Assembly (NCBI RefSeq): GCF_019457475.1
Contig: NZ_CP080413.1
Span: forward strand, 3,658,001 to 3,722,000
Source: Shewanella acanthi
GTDB taxonomy: Bacteria; Pseudomonadota; Gammaproteobacteria; Enterobacterales; Shewanellaceae
Reading direction: 5' to 3'
Length of the DNA stretch: 64,000 nucleotides
In this document: positions 38,836 to 50,935 of the stretch, piece after piece
Numbering within the stretch: the first letter of the stretch is position 1
Layout: each line of letters begins with the position of its first letter
Program-made: the position numbers and the translations under genes
The notes under the pieces: generated by a model
Databases searched by the model: none
Told to the model about the DNA's origin: nothing
What the model saw: the letters and a program-made list of their open reading frames with translations, nothing else

Positions 38836-40302
38836 TTAACATTTACCCTCTTCGACTGCCGCAATAGCAAAGCCCAATTCAGTGGCTGCTAATTGACGTG
38901 AAAGGGCGCCTATATTACCTGCTCCTTGTGTCAACAATAAATCCCCTTCCTGTAGGACATCCGGTAAAACTTCAACCAAATGATCGGGACTTGCGACGAA
39001 AATCGGATCTAACTGACCACGCAGGCGAATTGAACGACATAAAGCACGGCCATCGGCGCCAGGTATTGGGGTTTCACCCGCACTGTAAACGTCGAGCAGC
39101 AACAGACAATCGACCTGAGATAGTACTTCTACGAAATCCTCATAGAGGTCGCGAGTACGGGTATAACGGTGTGGCTGGTATGCCATGACTAAACGTTTAT
39201 CAGGCCACCCCGCACGAGCCGCTTTAATGGTCGCCGCCACTTCACTTGGGTGATGACCGTAATCGTCCACTAGCATCACTTCGCCTTTGCTGGTCGCAAA
39301 TTTGCCTAAGTGTTGGAAGCGGCGACCAATACCTTGGAACTCCGCCAGAGCCTGGATAATTGCGCTGTCTTCAATGTCATCTTCAGTGGCAACGGCAATC
39401 GCCGCTAAAGCGTTAAGCACATTGTGTTGACCCGGTAGGTTCAGCAGCAGATCTAAATCTTGCTTACCTTTACGTCTTACGGTGAAACGGCATTGATGCC
39501 CTTGCTGACTGAAGTTCAGCGCCTGCACGTCGGCATCATCACTAAAGCCATAGGTGATCATATGGCGACCGATGCGCGGCATGATTTCACGCACGACAGC
39601 ATCATCGATACACACCACAGCCACACCGTAAAACGGCAAATTATGCAGGAAGTCAACGAAGGTCGATTTCAGCTTTTCAAAGTCACCGCCGTAGGTGTCC
39701 ATATGATCGGCTTCAATGTTAGTCACCACACTGACCATAGGCTGCAGATGCAGGAAGCTCGCATCACTCTCATCTGCTTCGGCGATCAGGTAACGGCTAG
39801 TGCCAAGTCGAGCATTCGTGCCAGCGCTGTTTAGCAGGCCACCGATCACGAAGGTCGGGTCGCGCTCAGCTTGACCATAAACACTGGCAATTAAACTGGT
39901 TGTCGTGGTTTTACCATGGGTACCCGCAATCGCCACACCGTGGCGGTAACGCATCAGTTCGGCCAACATCTCGGCGCGGCGCACAATCGGAATACGTAAT
40001 TCCTTGGCGGCAATAATTTCGGGGTTCAGTGGATTGATCGCAGTCGATACCACCACTACGTCAGCCTGCTGCACGTTGTCGGCAACGTGGCCGATATGAA
40101 TTTTGGCCCCCAGCAAACACAGTCTGTCGGTTACCGCGTTTTGGGCGATGTCCGAACCACTAACCACATAACCTTCGTTTACTAATACTTCAGCGATACC
40201 GCCCATGCCCGCGCCGCCAATACCGACGAAGTGGATACGCTTAATGCGGCGCATCTCGGGGATCATAGTTCTTAACTGTAAGTATCTTTCTGTCTTAGTC
40301 AT
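38836..40302 (-). CDS. murC: UDP-N-acetylmuramate--L-alanine ligase MurC
   Basis: ATP-dependent ligase adding L-Ala to UDP-MurNAc in the cytoplasm. The 488 residues carry the N-terminal nucleotide-fold loop [13 protein letters not shown] (26-38) and the ATP loop GTHGKTTTT (127-135). The segment [14 protein letters not shown] is the C-terminal domain signature. It starts 2 bases after murG ends. Confidence 0.97.
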   Translation of the reverse strand: MTKTERYLQLRTMIPEMRRIKRIHFVGIGGAGMGGIAEVLVNEGYVVSGSDIAQNAVTDRLCLLGAKIHIGHVADNVQQADVVVVSTAINPLNPEIIAAKELRIPIVRRAEMLAELMRYRHGVAIAGTHGKTTTTSLIASVYGQAERDPTFVIGGLLNSAGTNARLGTSRYLIAEADESDASFLHLQPMVSVVTNIEADHMDTYGGDFEKLKSTFVDFLHNLPFYGVAVVCIDDAVVREIMPRIGRHMITYGFSDDADVQALNFSQQGHQCRFTVRRKGKQDLDLLLNLPGQHNVLNALAAIAVATEDDIEDSAIIQALAEFQGIGRRFQHLGKFATSKGEVMLVDDYGHHPSEVAATIKAARAGWPDKRLVMAYQPHRYTRTRDLYEDFVEVLSQVDCLLLLDVYSAGETPIPGADGRALCRSIRLRGQLDPIFVASPDHLVEVLPDVLQEGDLLLTQGAGNIGALSRQLAATELGFAIAAVEEGKC

Positions 40303-40304
40303 AC

Positions 40305-41393
40305 TTATCCTTTATTGGCGAGAGTTATACACACTTGGGCAACCTGTTCGGTCGCATCCAGTACGGCAACTTCCCTCGCCCTTTGGCCCATTTGGGCTAA
40401 TTCGGCTCTATCATTGGCAAGCAGTTGTAATTTGCTCACCAGCTTGTTCACATCCAGAATGGTCTGCGGCAATAAAAAGGCTGCGCCCGCCTCGACCAAT
40501 ACCTGGGCATTACGGGTTTGATGGTCATCTACCGCATGGGGATAGGGCACCAGAATACTTGGCAAGCCCACAGCGGCAAGCTCAGATACCGTCAACGCGC
40601 CCGAGCGGCAGAGCACCACATCGGCCCAGCGGTATGCGGCTTCCATATCATCGATAAACTCGGCAACGTTTACGCCGCCATCCTGGCCCTGCTGCTGATA
40701 GGCAGCTTTTACGCCAGCGAGATTATCCTTACCCACCTGATGCCATACTGTGATCGACTGCTGCTTACTTAAGGCAGCCACCACTTCTGGCATTAAATCG
40801 TTAAATATCTTGGCGCCTAAACTGCCACCCACGACCAACACCTTGAGGGCATCGTCACTGTTTGTCTTTTGCTGTTCGCCCAACGCGATTAACTCACGAC
40901 GAATCGGATTCCCAACCACGTTGGCTTTAACCTGAGTGAAAGTATTGTTAAAGGCACATAACACTTGGCTCGCAATGCGCGACAGTAACTTATTGGTCAT
41001 GCCTGGAATCGCATTTTGCTCGTGTAGCACTAAGGGCACACCCGCCAATCTAGCGGCAACGCCACCCGGACCACTGGCAAATCCCCCCATGCCTAACACC
41101 ACATCGGGTTTAAACTCACTGATGACGGATTTAGCCTGTAAAATCGAGCGAATCACCTTAAATGGCGCAGCCAGCTTACGAACCAAACCATTACCACGTA
41201 CGCCTTTGATATCGATAAAGTCGATATCAAAACCGTATTGGGGCACTAAACGCGCCTCCATTCGATCGGCAGTACCTAACCAACGCACCTGCCAACCCTG
41301 CTGTGCTAAATATTTGGCCACGGCTAATGCGGGGAACACATGTCCACCTGTACCACCCGCCATGACTAAAATACGTTTACCCGCTTGGGCCAT
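40305..41393 (-). CDS. murG: Lipid II synthase MurG (GlcNAc transferase)
   Basis: Transfers GlcNAc from UDP-GlcNAc to lipid I on the inner face of the membrane. The 362 residues have the acceptor loop [14 protein letters not shown] (from residue 13) and HEQNAIPG, and the donor-site region [19 protein letters not shown]. Its start shares a base with the ftsW stop. Confidence 0.97.
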   Translation of the reverse strand: MAQAGKRILVMAGGTGGHVFPALAVAKYLAQQGWQVRWLGTADRMEARLVPQYGFDIDFIDIKGVRGNGLVRKLAAPFKVIRSILQAKSVISEFKPDVVLGMGGFASGPGGVAARLAGVPLVLHEQNAIPGMTNKLLSRIASQVLCAFNNTFTQVKANVVGNPIRRELIALGEQQKTNSDDALKVLVVGGSLGAKIFNDLMPEVVAALSKQQSITVWHQVGKDNLAGVKAAYQQQGQDGGVNVAEFIDDMEAAYRWADVVLCRSGALTVSELAAVGLPSILVPYPHAVDDHQTRNAQVLVEAGAAFLLPQTILDVNKLVSKLQLLANDRAELAQMGQRAREVAVLDATEQVAQVCITLANKG

Positions 41394-42604
41394 TACCTAA
41401 CACTCCTCTGCACGGCCTGAACTAAACTCATGCGCCGCTCATAATCGATACGGAGCAACGTCATTGCCGCCGCCGTCATGACCCACAGACTACTACCGCC
41501 GTAACTCACAAAGGGCAGCGTTAACCCTTTAGTAGGTAACATACCAATACTTGCTCCGACATTAACGACGGTCTGAAAACAAATCCAAATCCCGATGGCG
41601 TAGGCTAAGTAACCCTCGAAGGATTTATCCATCGCCAAACACAGATTACCTAAACGAATTGCCCTTAGGGTCACAAAAAGCAGCACGCTTAACACCGCAA
41701 TGATGCCGATAAAGCCAAGCTCCTCACCAATCACGGCGAAAATAAAGTCGGTGTGCGCCTCGGGTAAATACTCAAGCTTTTGAATACTGTTGCCCAGACC
41801 CTGGCCTAACCAATCACCGCGGCCATAGGCCATCAATGACTGGGTTAACTGGTAACCACTTCCAAACGGATCTTGCCAAGGGTCCATAAAAGAAGTCACT
41901 CGGCGCATACGGTAAGGTTCGAGTAACACCAGTGCCACAAACGCTAATAGGCCCGCAAAAATCAGCGCAAAGAAGTCGAATAACCGCGCACCTGCTAGGA
42001 ATAACAAACCTACAGTCCCAACGAACAGTACCACTACTGTCCCTAAATCTGGCTGACATAGAATTAACAGCGCATATATAGCAAACACCGCAATCGGCTT
42101 ATAGAAGCCCTTGGCATTTTCACGCACCTCTTGATGACGACGCACCAAGTAACCCGCCATGTATACAGAAAACGCAAACTTCGCAAGCTCTGCGACCTGA
42201 ATACGGATTGGACCTACAGATAACCAGCGGGTTGCACCATTGACTGTGGTGCCCACCAACAAGACCGCTAGCAACATTAAGAACACAACCAATAACATGA
42301 TGGGACTGATGCGCTGCCAGGTTTGCATATCAATGCGTAATACAATGGCTGCAATCGCTAAACAACCCAGTAAATAACCCACATGGCGGGTCATAAAGTG
42401 GAACGGGTTTCCCGTCAGCGTTTGCGCTTCTGGCATGGATGCTGACATCACCATCACAAAGCCAAAGGCAATCAAAGACAACACAGCAGTAAGCAAAGCC
42501 CGGTCGTAGAGTTGTGAACCCGGTACTTCGTTATCGCTTTGCCAATTTGGCAGCGCACCTAACATGCGGCCAAAGAAGCTAAGTTGCTTTGCATCACTCG
42601 CCAT
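41393..42604 (-). CDS. ftsW: Septal peptidoglycan glycosyltransferase FtsW
   Basis: SEDS-family glycan polymerase working with FtsI at the septum. The frame is open to 42754, but the ATG at 42604 is chosen because a GGAG site lies about 8 bases ahead and the protein then begins MASDAKQLSFFGRM, giving 403 residues and ten predicted membrane spans. The longer version would run 160 bases into murD with an Arg/Cys-rich start unlike FtsW. SEDS signatures PEAHTDFIFAVIGEELGFIG and LPFVSYGGSS are present. It overlaps murD by 11 bases. Confidence 0.95.
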   Translation of the reverse strand: MASDAKQLSFFGRMLGALPNWQSDNEVPGSQLYDRALLTAVLSLIAFGFVMVMSASMPEAQTLTGNPFHFMTRHVGYLLGCLAIAAIVLRIDMQTWQRISPIMLLVVFLMLLAVLLVGTTVNGATRWLSVGPIRIQVAELAKFAFSVYMAGYLVRRHQEVRENAKGFYKPIAVFAIYALLILCQPDLGTVVVLFVGTVGLLFLAGARLFDFFALIFAGLLAFVALVLLEPYRMRRVTSFMDPWQDPFGSGYQLTQSLMAYGRGDWLGQGLGNSIQKLEYLPEAHTDFIFAVIGEELGFIGIIAVLSVLLFVTLRAIRLGNLCLAMDKSFEGYLAYAIGIWICFQTVVNVGASIGMLPTKGLTLPFVSYGGSSLWVMTAAAMTLLRIDYERRMSLVQAVQRSVR

Positions 42605-43913
42605 CGAGCTGCTCCACTTGGTTTCTAAAATCGTCACCACGGGCCATAAAGTTGCTGTACATATCGAGGCTCGCACAGGCTGGGGATAACAACACGATAT
42701 CCCCCGATGTCGCGATCTCAGCCGCCTTAGCCACAGCCGCCGCCATAGAATCAACCTTGATTGCGCCCTCTTTTAAGGCCGCAATCTTATTACCATCACG
42801 ACCTAAGGTGATTAAATGTGTCACCTTTTCTAACGGCTCTTTCAGTGGCTCAAAATCAGCGCCTTTGCCGTCACCACCGGCAATCAGAATGATATCGCCT
42901 AGGTGTTCACTTAAGCCCTGCAGCGCCGCAACCGTTGCGCCTACGTTGGTTGCCTTAGAGTCGTTGACATAGCTAACGCCGTTTTTTACCCCAACCAGTT
43001 CACAGCGATGCGACAAACCATGGAAGGTATTGGCTACTTTTGCCATCACCTGTTTATCCACCCCAACGGCATAAACCAGCGCCATAGAGGCCAGTAAGTT
43101 AGCATGGTTATGGCTGCCAATTAGGGCTACATCGCTGATAGGCATAATTTCGGTATCACCGTGGTAAAGCTTGCCATCACACAGTCCCCACTCATCACCC
43201 TCGGGCGGCGCTAAACCAAAGCTGTTTTGGTTCATAGGTTCGGTTGGAATGGTCAGAGCATCATCACGGTTGTAGACAATCGCGCGGCTTTGATCGTACA
43301 GACGCAGTTTGGCTTTACGGTAAGCATCCATATCGCTGTATCTGTCCATATGATCTTCAGTCACGTTCAAGCAGGTTGAAATGATACAGTTCAGGCTATG
43401 GGTGGTTTCTAACTGAAAGCTTGAAAGCTCTAGAACATAGATGTCTGCTTTTTCTGTCAGTAAATCGAGTGCAGGAACACCAATATTGCCGCCAACGGCA
43501 ACCGCGATACCCGCTTCACGGAGCATTTCCCCGACCACTGTCGTGACCGTCGTTTTGCCGTTAGAACCGGTAATGCCGATAACGCAGGGCTTGCGATCGC
43601 TAATTTCGCGGGCAAACAGCTCAACATCACCAATCACTTCGATGCCCATATCAAGCGCCGCGCGCACCTCAGGGGTGTCCATCGCAATGCCTGGGCTAAT
43701 AATGATTTGCGTCGCCTGCACTAAGTAGCGGCAATCAAACCCGCCAGCAATCAAAGGCACATCAGGAAACTGCGCAGCCAATTTATCGGCGCCCGGTGCT
43801 TGTCTGCGGCTATCCATGACTAGTGGCGTAATGCCCTTTCCACACAAATAGCGTACGACGGAGAGCCCTGTGGCGCCCAAACCTAACACTATGTGTGAAT
43901 ACTGACTTTGCAT
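42594..43913 (-). CDS. murD: UDP-N-acetylmuramoylalanine--D-glutamate ligase MurD
   Basis: Adds D-Glu to UDP-MurNAc-L-Ala. The 439 residues match E. coli in length; the ATP loop GSNGKTT is at 116-122, and the C-terminal domain has YVNDSKATN. It lies 6 bases after mraY and overlaps ftsW. Confidence 0.97.
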   Translation of the reverse strand: MQSQYSHIVLGLGATGLSVVRYLCGKGITPLVMDSRRQAPGADKLAAQFPDVPLIAGGFDCRYLVQATQIIISPGIAMDTPEVRAALDMGIEVIGDVELFAREISDRKPCVIGITGSNGKTTVTTVVGEMLREAGIAVAVGGNIGVPALDLLTEKADIYVLELSSFQLETTHSLNCIISTCLNVTEDHMDRYSDMDAYRKAKLRLYDQSRAIVYNRDDALTIPTEPMNQNSFGLAPPEGDEWGLCDGKLYHGDTEIMPISDVALIGSHNHANLLASMALVYAVGVDKQVMAKVANTFHGLSHRCELVGVKNGVSYVNDSKATNVGATVAALQGLSEHLGDIILIAGGDGKGADFEPLKEPLEKVTHLITLGRDGNKIAALKEGAIKVDSMAAAVAKAAEIATSGDIVLLSPACASLDMYSNFMARGDDFRNQVEQLDGE

Positions 43914-43919
43914 GAGCTG

Positions 43920-45002
43920 TTACCTTAACTTCAATGTGGCTAAGCCGAGGAGCACGAGGAAAATCGAGATAATCCAAAAGCGAACGATCACTCGAGGTTC
44001 AGGCCAACCCTTTAATTCGTAGTGGTGGTGAATTGGCGCCATGCGGAAAATGCGCTGACCACGTAACTTGTAGGAACCTACCTGCAGGATCACAGACACA
44101 GTTTCCATCACAAACACGCCGCCCATGATCACTAGCAGGATTTCCTGACGAACCAATACGGCGATGGCACCTAAGGCGGCACCTAAAGACAGCGAGCCCA
44201 CATCCCCCATAAACACTTGCGCTGGGTAGGTGTTAAACCACAGGAAGCCTAAACCCGCACCCACGATGGCGGTACACACAATCACCAGCTCGGCCGAACC
44301 CGGCAGATGTGGAATATGCAGGTAGTTCGCAAATTGCGCATGACCTGAAAGATAAGCAATCAGCGCGAATGCCGCTGCAACCATCACGGTTGGCATAATC
44401 GCCAGACCATCGAGGCCGTCGGTTAAGTTCACCGCGTTGCTCGACCCGACTATAGTGAAATACGCAAGTAGGATGAAAACAGCACCTAGTTGTGGCATCA
44501 CATCCTTAAAGAAGGGCACCACGAGTTGGGTTTCGCCCGGCGTTGATGCCGTAGCATATAGGAAAAAGGCAATCAGCAGCGCCGCTAGGGATTGCAGGAT
44601 ATATTTCCAACGGGCAATCAAGCCCTTGGTATCCTTGCGCACCACTTTACGGTAATCGTCAATAAAGCCAATCAAGCCATAACTGCCTAGTACAAACAGC
44701 ATGACCCACACATAGCGGCTACCTAAGTCGCTCCACAGCAATACGCTGATAAAGATGGCGCCTAGGATCATCAAGCCACCCATGGTTGGCGTACCACGCT
44801 TGCTGAAATGGGATTCAGGACCATCGTTACGCACCACTTGACCGATTTGCATTAGTTGCAAACGCTCAATCAGTTTTGGACCCCACCACAGGCTAAAAAT
44901 TAATGCGGTTAACAAGCCTAAGATGGCTCGAAACGTTACATAGGAAAATACGTTAAACCCGGTATGAAAACGGGTTAAATACTCGGCCAGATACACCAGC
45001 AT
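43920..45002 (-). CDS. mraY: Phospho-MurNAc-pentapeptide translocase MraY
   Basis: Integral membrane enzyme making lipid I from UDP-MurNAc-pentapeptide and undecaprenyl phosphate. 360 residues and about ten spans, as in E. coli. Catalytic-region motifs are FIDDYRK (Asp-Asp), [13 protein letters not shown] and the C-terminal [15 protein letters not shown]. It directly abuts murF. Confidence 0.98.
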   Translation of the reverse strand: MLVYLAEYLTRFHTGFNVFSYVTFRAILGLLTALIFSLWWGPKLIERLQLMQIGQVVRNDGPESHFSKRGTPTMGGLMILGAIFISVLLWSDLGSRYVWVMLFVLGSYGLIGFIDDYRKVVRKDTKGLIARWKYILQSLAALLIAFFLYATASTPGETQLVVPFFKDVMPQLGAVFILLAYFTIVGSSNAVNLTDGLDGLAIMPTVMVAAAFALIAYLSGHAQFANYLHIPHLPGSAELVIVCTAIVGAGLGFLWFNTYPAQVFMGDVGSLSLGAALGAIAVLVRQEILLVIMGGVFVMETVSVILQVGSYKLRGQRIFRMAPIHHHYELKGWPEPRVIVRFWIISIFLVLLGLATLKLR

Positions 45003-46385
45003 CTACACTAACTCCCCACGCCCGAAGGCTACTGTTAGGCCGTCCACGACCCGCTCCATTGCGGCGCTTCGTGAACCTTTTACTAAAACCGTCACCTGTC
45101 CCGGCAACTGGTTAATGTGTTTTATTAATTTTTCTACTAACGCATCCACGCTGTCGTAATGTTCAGATCCGAAAGCTTGACTCGCGTGCTGACTCAAAGG
45201 ACCCGTGCAGAACAGCGCATCGATGCCCTGTTGCTTCGCCAGTTGCCCAAGTTCAGCATGTAAAAGGGGCGCATTGTCGCCTAATTCGCCCAAATCTCCC
45301 AGTACCAAACAGCGATTTTCAGAAATTTCCTTTAACCATGCGATCGCCGCCCCAACGGACACTGGATTGGCGTTATAGCTGTCATCGATTAAGCGAATTC
45401 GTCCTAATTGGCTTGGCTGCATCCGCCCCTTAACAGGAATGAGTTTTTGCAAACCTTTAGCGATATCTTCAAGGCTTAATCCCATTGCGATACAAACACT
45501 TGCAGCAGCTAGCGCATTACTCACTTGGTGACGTCCCGCTAACGGCAGTGATACCTCACAGCTCTGCCCTGCATAATTGAGCATAAAACGGTAGCAACCA
45601 TCGCTATCCGCCTTATGGCCTGTGGCAATCACATCGATATGTCGTTTAGCTGCGCCTTCCTGTTGAGAGAAGCTGAGCTGCTTGTATTGTTTTGCCTTAA
45701 CACGCATCACATCGGCAAAGGCATCATCAGCATTGATGATTGCGGTGCCACCTTGTTGCAGATGATTGAAGATTTCAGACTTCGCTTGAGCGACACCCGC
45801 TTGCGAGCCAAAACCTTCTAAATGCGCGCTGCCAACGTTATTCACCAGTGCCACATTTGGGCGCACTAAACCTGAGGTGTAATCGATTTCACCCTTGTGG
45901 TTAGCGCCAAGCTCGAATACGCCGTATTCATCCTCTGGCGTTAAACGCAGCAGGGTTAACGGCACACCAATTTCGTTATTGAAGTTACCCGCGGTGTAGA
46001 GGACTTGATACTTTGCCGACAGGATAGTGGCGATCATTTCCTTTACGCTGGTTTTACCGTTTGAGCCTGTTAATGCCACGCAGATAGGATTAACTTGGTC
46101 GCGCACATAGGCACCAATCATCCCCATGGCTTTTTGGCAATTATCAACAATTAGTTGAGGGATATCGAAATTCAGCTCACGCTCTACCATTAATGCAACA
46201 GCGCCATTTTCAAGCGCAGTCTCGGCAAAATCATGGCCGTCGAATCGTTCACCCTTCAGGGCAACAAATAGCGTATCCGGTCCCATTTTGCGGCTATCAC
46301 TGCTTAAGGCTTCGATAACAACATCCTTACCGACGAGGCGAGCACCTAAATGTTGGCAAAGCGTTTCGAGGGAAATAGGGATCAT
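45003..46385 (-). CDS. murF: UDP-MurNAc-tripeptide--D-Ala-D-Ala ligase MurF
   Basis: Adds the D-Ala-D-Ala dipeptide to the UDP-MurNAc-tripeptide. The 460 residues include ATP loop GSNGKTS (107-113), the [10 protein letters not shown] motif and [15 protein letters not shown]. It overlaps murE by 4 bases. Confidence 0.97.
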   Translation of the reverse strand: MIPISLETLCQHLGARLVGKDVVIEALSSDSRKMGPDTLFVALKGERFDGHDFAETALENGAVALMVERELNFDIPQLIVDNCQKAMGMIGAYVRDQVNPICVALTGSNGKTSVKEMIATILSAKYQVLYTAGNFNNEIGVPLTLLRLTPEDEYGVFELGANHKGEIDYTSGLVRPNVALVNNVGSAHLEGFGSQAGVAQAKSEIFNHLQQGGTAIINADDAFADVMRVKAKQYKQLSFSQQEGAAKRHIDVIATGHKADSDGCYRFMLNYAGQSCEVSLPLAGRHQVSNALAAASVCIAMGLSLEDIAKGLQKLIPVKGRMQPSQLGRIRLIDDSYNANPVSVGAAIAWLKEISENRCLVLGDLGELGDNAPLLHAELGQLAKQQGIDALFCTGPLSQHASQAFGSEHYDSVDALVEKLIKHINQLPGQVTVLVKGSRSAAMERVVDGLTVAFGRGELV

Positions 46386-47875
46386 AGTGTTTGCTCCGCT
46401 AATTGGCGTGCCAGTGCGCGCTCGTCATAGTCATGACGCACTCCCGCAGCTTCTTGATAGGTTTCATGGCCTTTACCGGCGAGTAAAATCACATCCCCAG
46501 GTTTGGCAACTGACACTACCTGCTTAATAGCGCTGACGCGGTCAACTTCGCTTAGCGCTTGGGATGGATGGCTCAGTCCGTGGATAATATCGGCAATAAT
46601 TTGATTTGGATCTTCACTGCGACTGTTATCGCTAGTGACCATAATACGGTCGGCAAATTGCTCAGCCGCCTGTCCCATTAATGGACGTTTTCCCCTATCA
46701 CGATCGCCACCGCAGCCAAATACACACCACAATTCACCAGCGCAGTGGCGGCGCAATGCATTGAGCGCCTGCTCAATCGCATCTGGGGTATGGGCATAAT
46801 CGACCACGAGGGTAATATTATTTGCAGTGGTAAAGCGCTCCATGCGGCCCGCGACAGGAACCAGCTTCGGCACCTCTGCTGCGAGAGCATGCATATCCAA
46901 ACCCTGTAAATAGAGGGCGGATAAGGCCGCAAGCAAATTCGACAGGTTAAAGGCACCGAGTAGGGGTGAGCGAATCTCGACTTCGCCCTCAGGCCATACT
47001 AATGTCGCCTGCACGCCTTGGTCGTTAAACTTGGCATCTTTAGTGTAAAAGGCCGCATTTGGATGACCTTCGATGCTAAAGCCCCACATTTTCGCAGCAA
47101 CATCGTTAAGCTCGCAAACCCAAGCAGCTCCTACCGGATCATCAAGATTTAACAGCCCATGGCGCAGTGCTTCGAAGCGAAACAACCTTTGTTTTGCCGC
47201 GGCGTAGCTTTGCATATCGCCATGGTAATCCAAATGATCGCGCGTCAAATTAGTAAATACCGCCACATCGAAGGGAACAGCCTCGACACGTCCTTGCACT
47301 AAACCGTGGCTAGAGACCTCCATCGCACAGCTAGTCACACCCTTTGCGGCAAAATCGTGTAACTGGTGCATCAGGGTGATGGCATCGGCCGTAGTATTAC
47401 CGCTATCCACCAGCTCCCCCCAAAGACCATTGCCTAGGGTGCCCATCACGGCAGCTTTGCCCGACAGCAAGGTCACAAGCTGAGCGCAAAGCTGACTGGT
47501 CGAGGTTTTACCGTTGGTGCCAGTAATGCCGATGATACCCATAGCTTGCTCTGCGGCCTTAACCACGGGATAGCGAACTGCAGCCAGTTTTGAAACCTGT
47601 TGGCTAAGTCTATAAAAATAAATCTGTACTGCATCGCAGTTACCGGATGCGACGACCTCACCCTGTTCATCGGCATTATCCGTGTGTACTAATACCGCTA
47701 CCGCACCTTGGGCGAAGGCTTTTTCAATAAATTGTCGACCATCAACTTTGTGACCTGGTAGGGCTAAAAACACATCGCCGCGACTCACTGCGCGGCTATC
47801 TAAGGTTAAATCTGAGAAACACTGTTCGCCCGCATAGGGGAACCAAGGGGCCAGTAGCTCCTTTAACAACATCAT
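46382..47875 (-). CDS. murE: UDP-MurNAc-L-Ala-D-Glu--meso-diaminopimelate ligase MurE
   Basis: Adds meso-diaminopimelate to the stem peptide. The 497 residues have the ATP loop GTNGKTSTS (119-127) and the carbamylated-lysine region [15 protein letters not shown]. The amino-acid recognition motif reads DNSR (416-419) where the meso-Dap enzymes I know have DNPR, a Pro-to-Ser change at residue 418. Gram-negative context still makes meso-Dap the expected substrate. It overlaps ftsI by 4 bases. Confidence 0.95.
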   Translation of the reverse strand: MMLLKELLAPWFPYAGEQCFSDLTLDSRAVSRGDVFLALPGHKVDGRQFIEKAFAQGAVAVLVHTDNADEQGEVVASGNCDAVQIYFYRLSQQVSKLAAVRYPVVKAAEQAMGIIGITGTNGKTSTSQLCAQLVTLLSGKAAVMGTLGNGLWGELVDSGNTTADAITLMHQLHDFAAKGVTSCAMEVSSHGLVQGRVEAVPFDVAVFTNLTRDHLDYHGDMQSYAAAKQRLFRFEALRHGLLNLDDPVGAAWVCELNDVAAKMWGFSIEGHPNAAFYTKDAKFNDQGVQATLVWPEGEVEIRSPLLGAFNLSNLLAALSALYLQGLDMHALAAEVPKLVPVAGRMERFTTANNITLVVDYAHTPDAIEQALNALRRHCAGELWCVFGCGGDRDRGKRPLMGQAAEQFADRIMVTSDNSRSEDPNQIIADIIHGLSHPSQALSEVDRVSAIKQVVSVAKPGDVILLAGKGHETYQEAAGVRHDYDERALARQLAEQTL

Positions 47876-49623
47876 TCTGTTCTCCCGGCGAGTCCCGCCA
47901 ATTGCACCTGTTCTTTATCGGAAATGGGCTCCACATTCAGCATTTGCAGTGCGCCAGACATTACTTTCGCGAATGCCGGCCCCGCAACTGAGCCCCCATA
48001 GTAGAGATCGCCCTTAGGCTCGTTAACTACGACCACCACCGCCAGCTTTGGATTATTTACAGGGGCAACACCCGCAAATAACGCAACGTAATCATCACCA
48101 TAACCACCAGCAACCGCCTTTCGGCTGGTACCCGATTTACCGGCAACCGGATAACCATCGATATGCGCTAGCGTACCTGTACCGCCTTTTTCGGTCACAC
48201 TGACCATCATCTGCAGTACATTCTTCGCCACATCCTCTGAAATCACCCGCTCACCTTCAGGTGGTTGCTTCAGCTTTAAAATCGATACTGGGTGGATAAC
48301 GCCGCCGTTACCTAGGGTCGCGTACATACGCGCGAGCTGCAGCGTGGTCGCTGTTAAACCGTAACCAAATGACAGCGTCGCGCGCTCAAAGTCAGACCAA
48401 CGGTGTCTGTCCTGAATCACGCCCGCGCTTTCACCTGCTAAGTTAATCCCCGAAAAACTGCCTAATCCCATCGATTGGTAAGTGCCGAGTAATTGCTGCA
48501 CTGGAATCGAGAGCGCTAATTTACTGATACCGACGTTACTGGACTTGGCAAGAATTTTTGCCAGAGACATATCGCCGTAATTGTTTGCATCACGAACCTG
48601 ACGGCCACCTAAGCGCATCCAGCCAGGTGAGGTTGGAATAATGTCGGTGTACTTTACCGTACCCGCCTCAAGTGCTGCCGCCACCACGAAAGGTTTTATC
48701 GTCGACCCCGGCTCGAAGGTGTCGGTCATCGCGCGGTTACGCATCTTAAAGGTCTGCAGATTATCGCGGGAATTAGGGTTGTAGGATGGTGTGTTAGCCA
48801 TAGCCAACACTTCGCCTGTATGAATATCCAATACCACAATCGAGCCAGAGGTTGCCTGGTTCATTTCAGTCGTGCGCTTCAGCTCCCGATATGCGAGCTG
48901 TTGAATACGATGATCGATACTTAAGACTAAATCATTGGGGCTTTCGCCTTCCTGAACGATATCAAGGCGCTCAACCACATGGCCATCGCGGGACTTACGT
49001 ACTTTTTGCTTAGATGGCGTACCTGTGAGCCAGCTGTTATAAGCACTCTCGACGCCTTCAATACCCACATCGTCGATATTAGTGATACCAATTAACTGCG
49101 CGGTAATTTCGCCACCAGGGTAATAACGGCGGGATTCGGATTTTAAAAACACCCCAGGGATTTTCAGCTGGGTGATGTATTCGGCAACTGCAGGCGTCAC
49201 TTGACGCTTAAGGTAAGTAAAACGTTTAGTCGGATTACTGCGTACACGGTCGAGTACGTCTTCAATGGGCTCATGGAGCACATCGGCCAGAGCCTGCCAA
49301 CGACGCATATCAGAAAACGCATTGCTATCGTTCACTTGCTTAGGATCGGCCCAGACTGCGCGTACGGGCACACTCACCGCCAGCATGTCGCCATTACGGT
49401 CGGTAATCAGCCCTCTTTGCACCTCGCGACTGGTGGTACGAAGGGTGCGCATATCGCTCTCGTGGCGCAGTTTATCGGGCTCGATAATTTGAATATAAGC
49501 AGCGCGGCCAACCAAACTTGAAAACATCAAAAACACAAAACCGACCACGACGTATAAACGCCAATGTATCAGCTGTGGTTTTTGCGATTTTCTTGCCTGC
49601 TTGGCTTTAACTTGCCTAATCAT
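47872..49623 (-). CDS. ftsI: Septal transpeptidase FtsI (PBP3)
   Basis: Class B penicillin-binding protein that crosslinks septal peptidoglycan with FtsW. The 583 residues have one N-terminal membrane helix (about 23-45), a non-catalytic pedestal and a transpeptidase domain with STIK (S307-K310), SSN (361-363) and KSGT (496-499). The last motif has Ser rather than the Thr of E. coli KTGT, a conservative change. It lies 13 bases after ftsL. Confidence 0.97.
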   Translation of the reverse strand: MIRQVKAKQARKSQKPQLIHWRLYVVVGFVFLMFSSLVGRAAYIQIIEPDKLRHESDMRTLRTTSREVQRGLITDRNGDMLAVSVPVRAVWADPKQVNDSNAFSDMRRWQALADVLHEPIEDVLDRVRSNPTKRFTYLKRQVTPAVAEYITQLKIPGVFLKSESRRYYPGGEITAQLIGITNIDDVGIEGVESAYNSWLTGTPSKQKVRKSRDGHVVERLDIVQEGESPNDLVLSIDHRIQQLAYRELKRTTEMNQATSGSIVVLDIHTGEVLAMANTPSYNPNSRDNLQTFKMRNRAMTDTFEPGSTIKPFVVAAALEAGTVKYTDIIPTSPGWMRLGGRQVRDANNYGDMSLAKILAKSSNVGISKLALSIPVQQLLGTYQSMGLGSFSGINLAGESAGVIQDRHRWSDFERATLSFGYGLTATTLQLARMYATLGNGGVIHPVSILKLKQPPEGERVISEDVAKNVLQMMVSVTEKGGTGTLAHIDGYPVAGKSGTSRKAVAGGYGDDYVALFAGVAPVNNPKLAVVVVVNEPKGDLYYGGSVAGPAFAKVMSGALQMLNVEPISDKEQVQLAGLAGRTE

Positions 49624-49636
49624 ATCTTCCCTATGC

Positions 49637-49951
49637 TCACTGCACCTTTACCACAACTTCTTCGCTGGGTAAGGGGCGACTCATGTTGAGATCCTTTGAT
49701 GCAATCCGCGTAATACGGCTATGCTCGGTCTGCGATTGCTCTTCCAATAATAAATTGCGCCACTCGATATCTAATCTGTCGCGCTCCTGCAGTAGTTGAT
49801 CCCATTCGGTGGTGAGCTTACGGCTCACGTGGCTGGTGTAAACCACCGCCACTGCATTACTGAGTACCAACAATGCAAGTAACAAAATCCATTTATGTTG
49901 CCAGAGGTCGTTTAATACAATTCGTGGCAAATCTAATGAGGGCTTACTCAC
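49637..49951 (-). CDS. ftsL: Cell division protein FtsL
   Basis: A 104-residue bitopic membrane protein of the FtsQLB complex. It has a short cytoplasmic start, one membrane helix (about 18-38, ILLLALLVLSNAVAVVY) and a periplasmic coiled coil (TTEWDQLLQERDRLDIEWRN). It lies 11 bases after rsmH. Confidence 0.95.
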   Translation of the reverse strand: MSKPSLDLPRIVLNDLWQHKWILLLALLVLSNAVAVVYTSHVSRKLTTEWDQLLQERDRLDIEWRNLLLEEQSQTEHSRITRIASKDLNMSRPLPSEEVVVKVQ

Positions 49952-49962
49952 GCCAGCGCCCT

Positions 49963-50904
49963 CTAGTAATCTAACCGCTCGGCAATGCGTAACACTGAGC
50001 TACGGGCTCTAGCATTGCGTTCAATCTCTTCATCGGAGGGCATAATCGCCTTACCGATAGCACGCAGTGTGCGCGATTTATTAATCTGATCTTCGGTGAT
50101 AGGCAAACCATGTGGCACGCTTTCACCTTGACTGTGACGACGGATAAAGCGTTTTACGATGCGATCCTCTAGCGAATGGAAGCTGATGATCGACAGGCGA
50201 CCTTGCGGAGCCAATACCTTTAATGCGCCTTCAAGCGCCTGATCGATTTGCTCTAATTCGCTGTTGATATAGATACGAATGGCTTGGAACACGCGGGTGG
50301 CCGGATGCTTGTTGCGCTCTTTGTTTTTGGTGATGCGCGCGATGAGATCAGCCAGATCCTTGGTACGTAAAAATGGCGTTTTATCGCGATCCGCGGCAAT
50401 GCAGCGAGCAATATGGCGGGCGTTTTTCTCTTCGCCATAGGTTTTAAATACCCAAGCCATATCTTCAATTTCGGCGCGGGCTAACCACTGGGCAGCGGTT
50501 TCGCCTTGACTGTTGTCCATACGCATATCGAGTGGGCCATCGCGCAAAAAGCTAAAGCCGCGCTCGGCATCATCAAGCTGGGGTGATGATACGCCAAGGT
50601 CTAACAGCACGCCGTCGATTTTGCCAACAAGGCCTAAATCTTCAACGTAATCGGCGAGTTGACCAAAACCACCGTGAACGATTTGAAAACGAGGATCATC
50701 GGCAAATTGCTTCGAGGCTTCAATGGCTTGAGGATCGCGGTCGATGGCAATAAGGCGACCATTTGCGCCTAAGCGTTGTAACACTTGTCTTGAATGACCA
50801 CCGCGGCCAAACGTGCCATCGATATAGATGCCATCGTCCTTAATATTTAAACCGCCAACCGTCTCTTCAAGTAGAACGGATAAATGGGCAAATTCTTGAC
50901 TCAT
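49963..50904 (-). CDS. rsmH: 16S rRNA (cytosine-1402-N4)-methyltransferase RsmH (MraW)
   Basis: SAM-dependent methyltransferase modifying C1402 in the ribosomal P site. The frame is open to 51006, overlapping mraZ, but the ATG at 50904 gives 313 residues, exactly the E. coli length, starting [16 protein letters not shown], with an AGAGAG site upstream. The SAM loop is [14 protein letters not shown]. It lies 31 bases after mraZ. Confidence 0.97.
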   Translation of the reverse strand: MSQEFAHLSVLLEETVGGLNIKDDGIYIDGTFGRGGHSRQVLQRLGANGRLIAIDRDPQAIEASKQFADDPRFQIVHGGFGQLADYVEDLGLVGKIDGVLLDLGVSSPQLDDAERGFSFLRDGPLDMRMDNSQGETAAQWLARAEIEDMAWVFKTYGEEKNARHIARCIAADRDKTPFLRTKDLADLIARITKNKERNKHPATRVFQAIRIYINSELEQIDQALEGALKVLAPQGRLSIISFHSLEDRIVKRFIRRHSQGESVPHGLPITEDQINKSRTLRAIGKAIMPSDEEIERNARARSSVLRIAERLDY

Positions 50905-50935
50905 TGCTCTCTTCTTATTTAATTGATGCGACTCG

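Noticed and set aside
42605-42754. A 50-residue N-terminal extension of FtsW
   Set aside because: It overlaps murD in another frame, is Arg/Cys rich and unlike any FtsW; the ATG at 42604 has a ribosome site.
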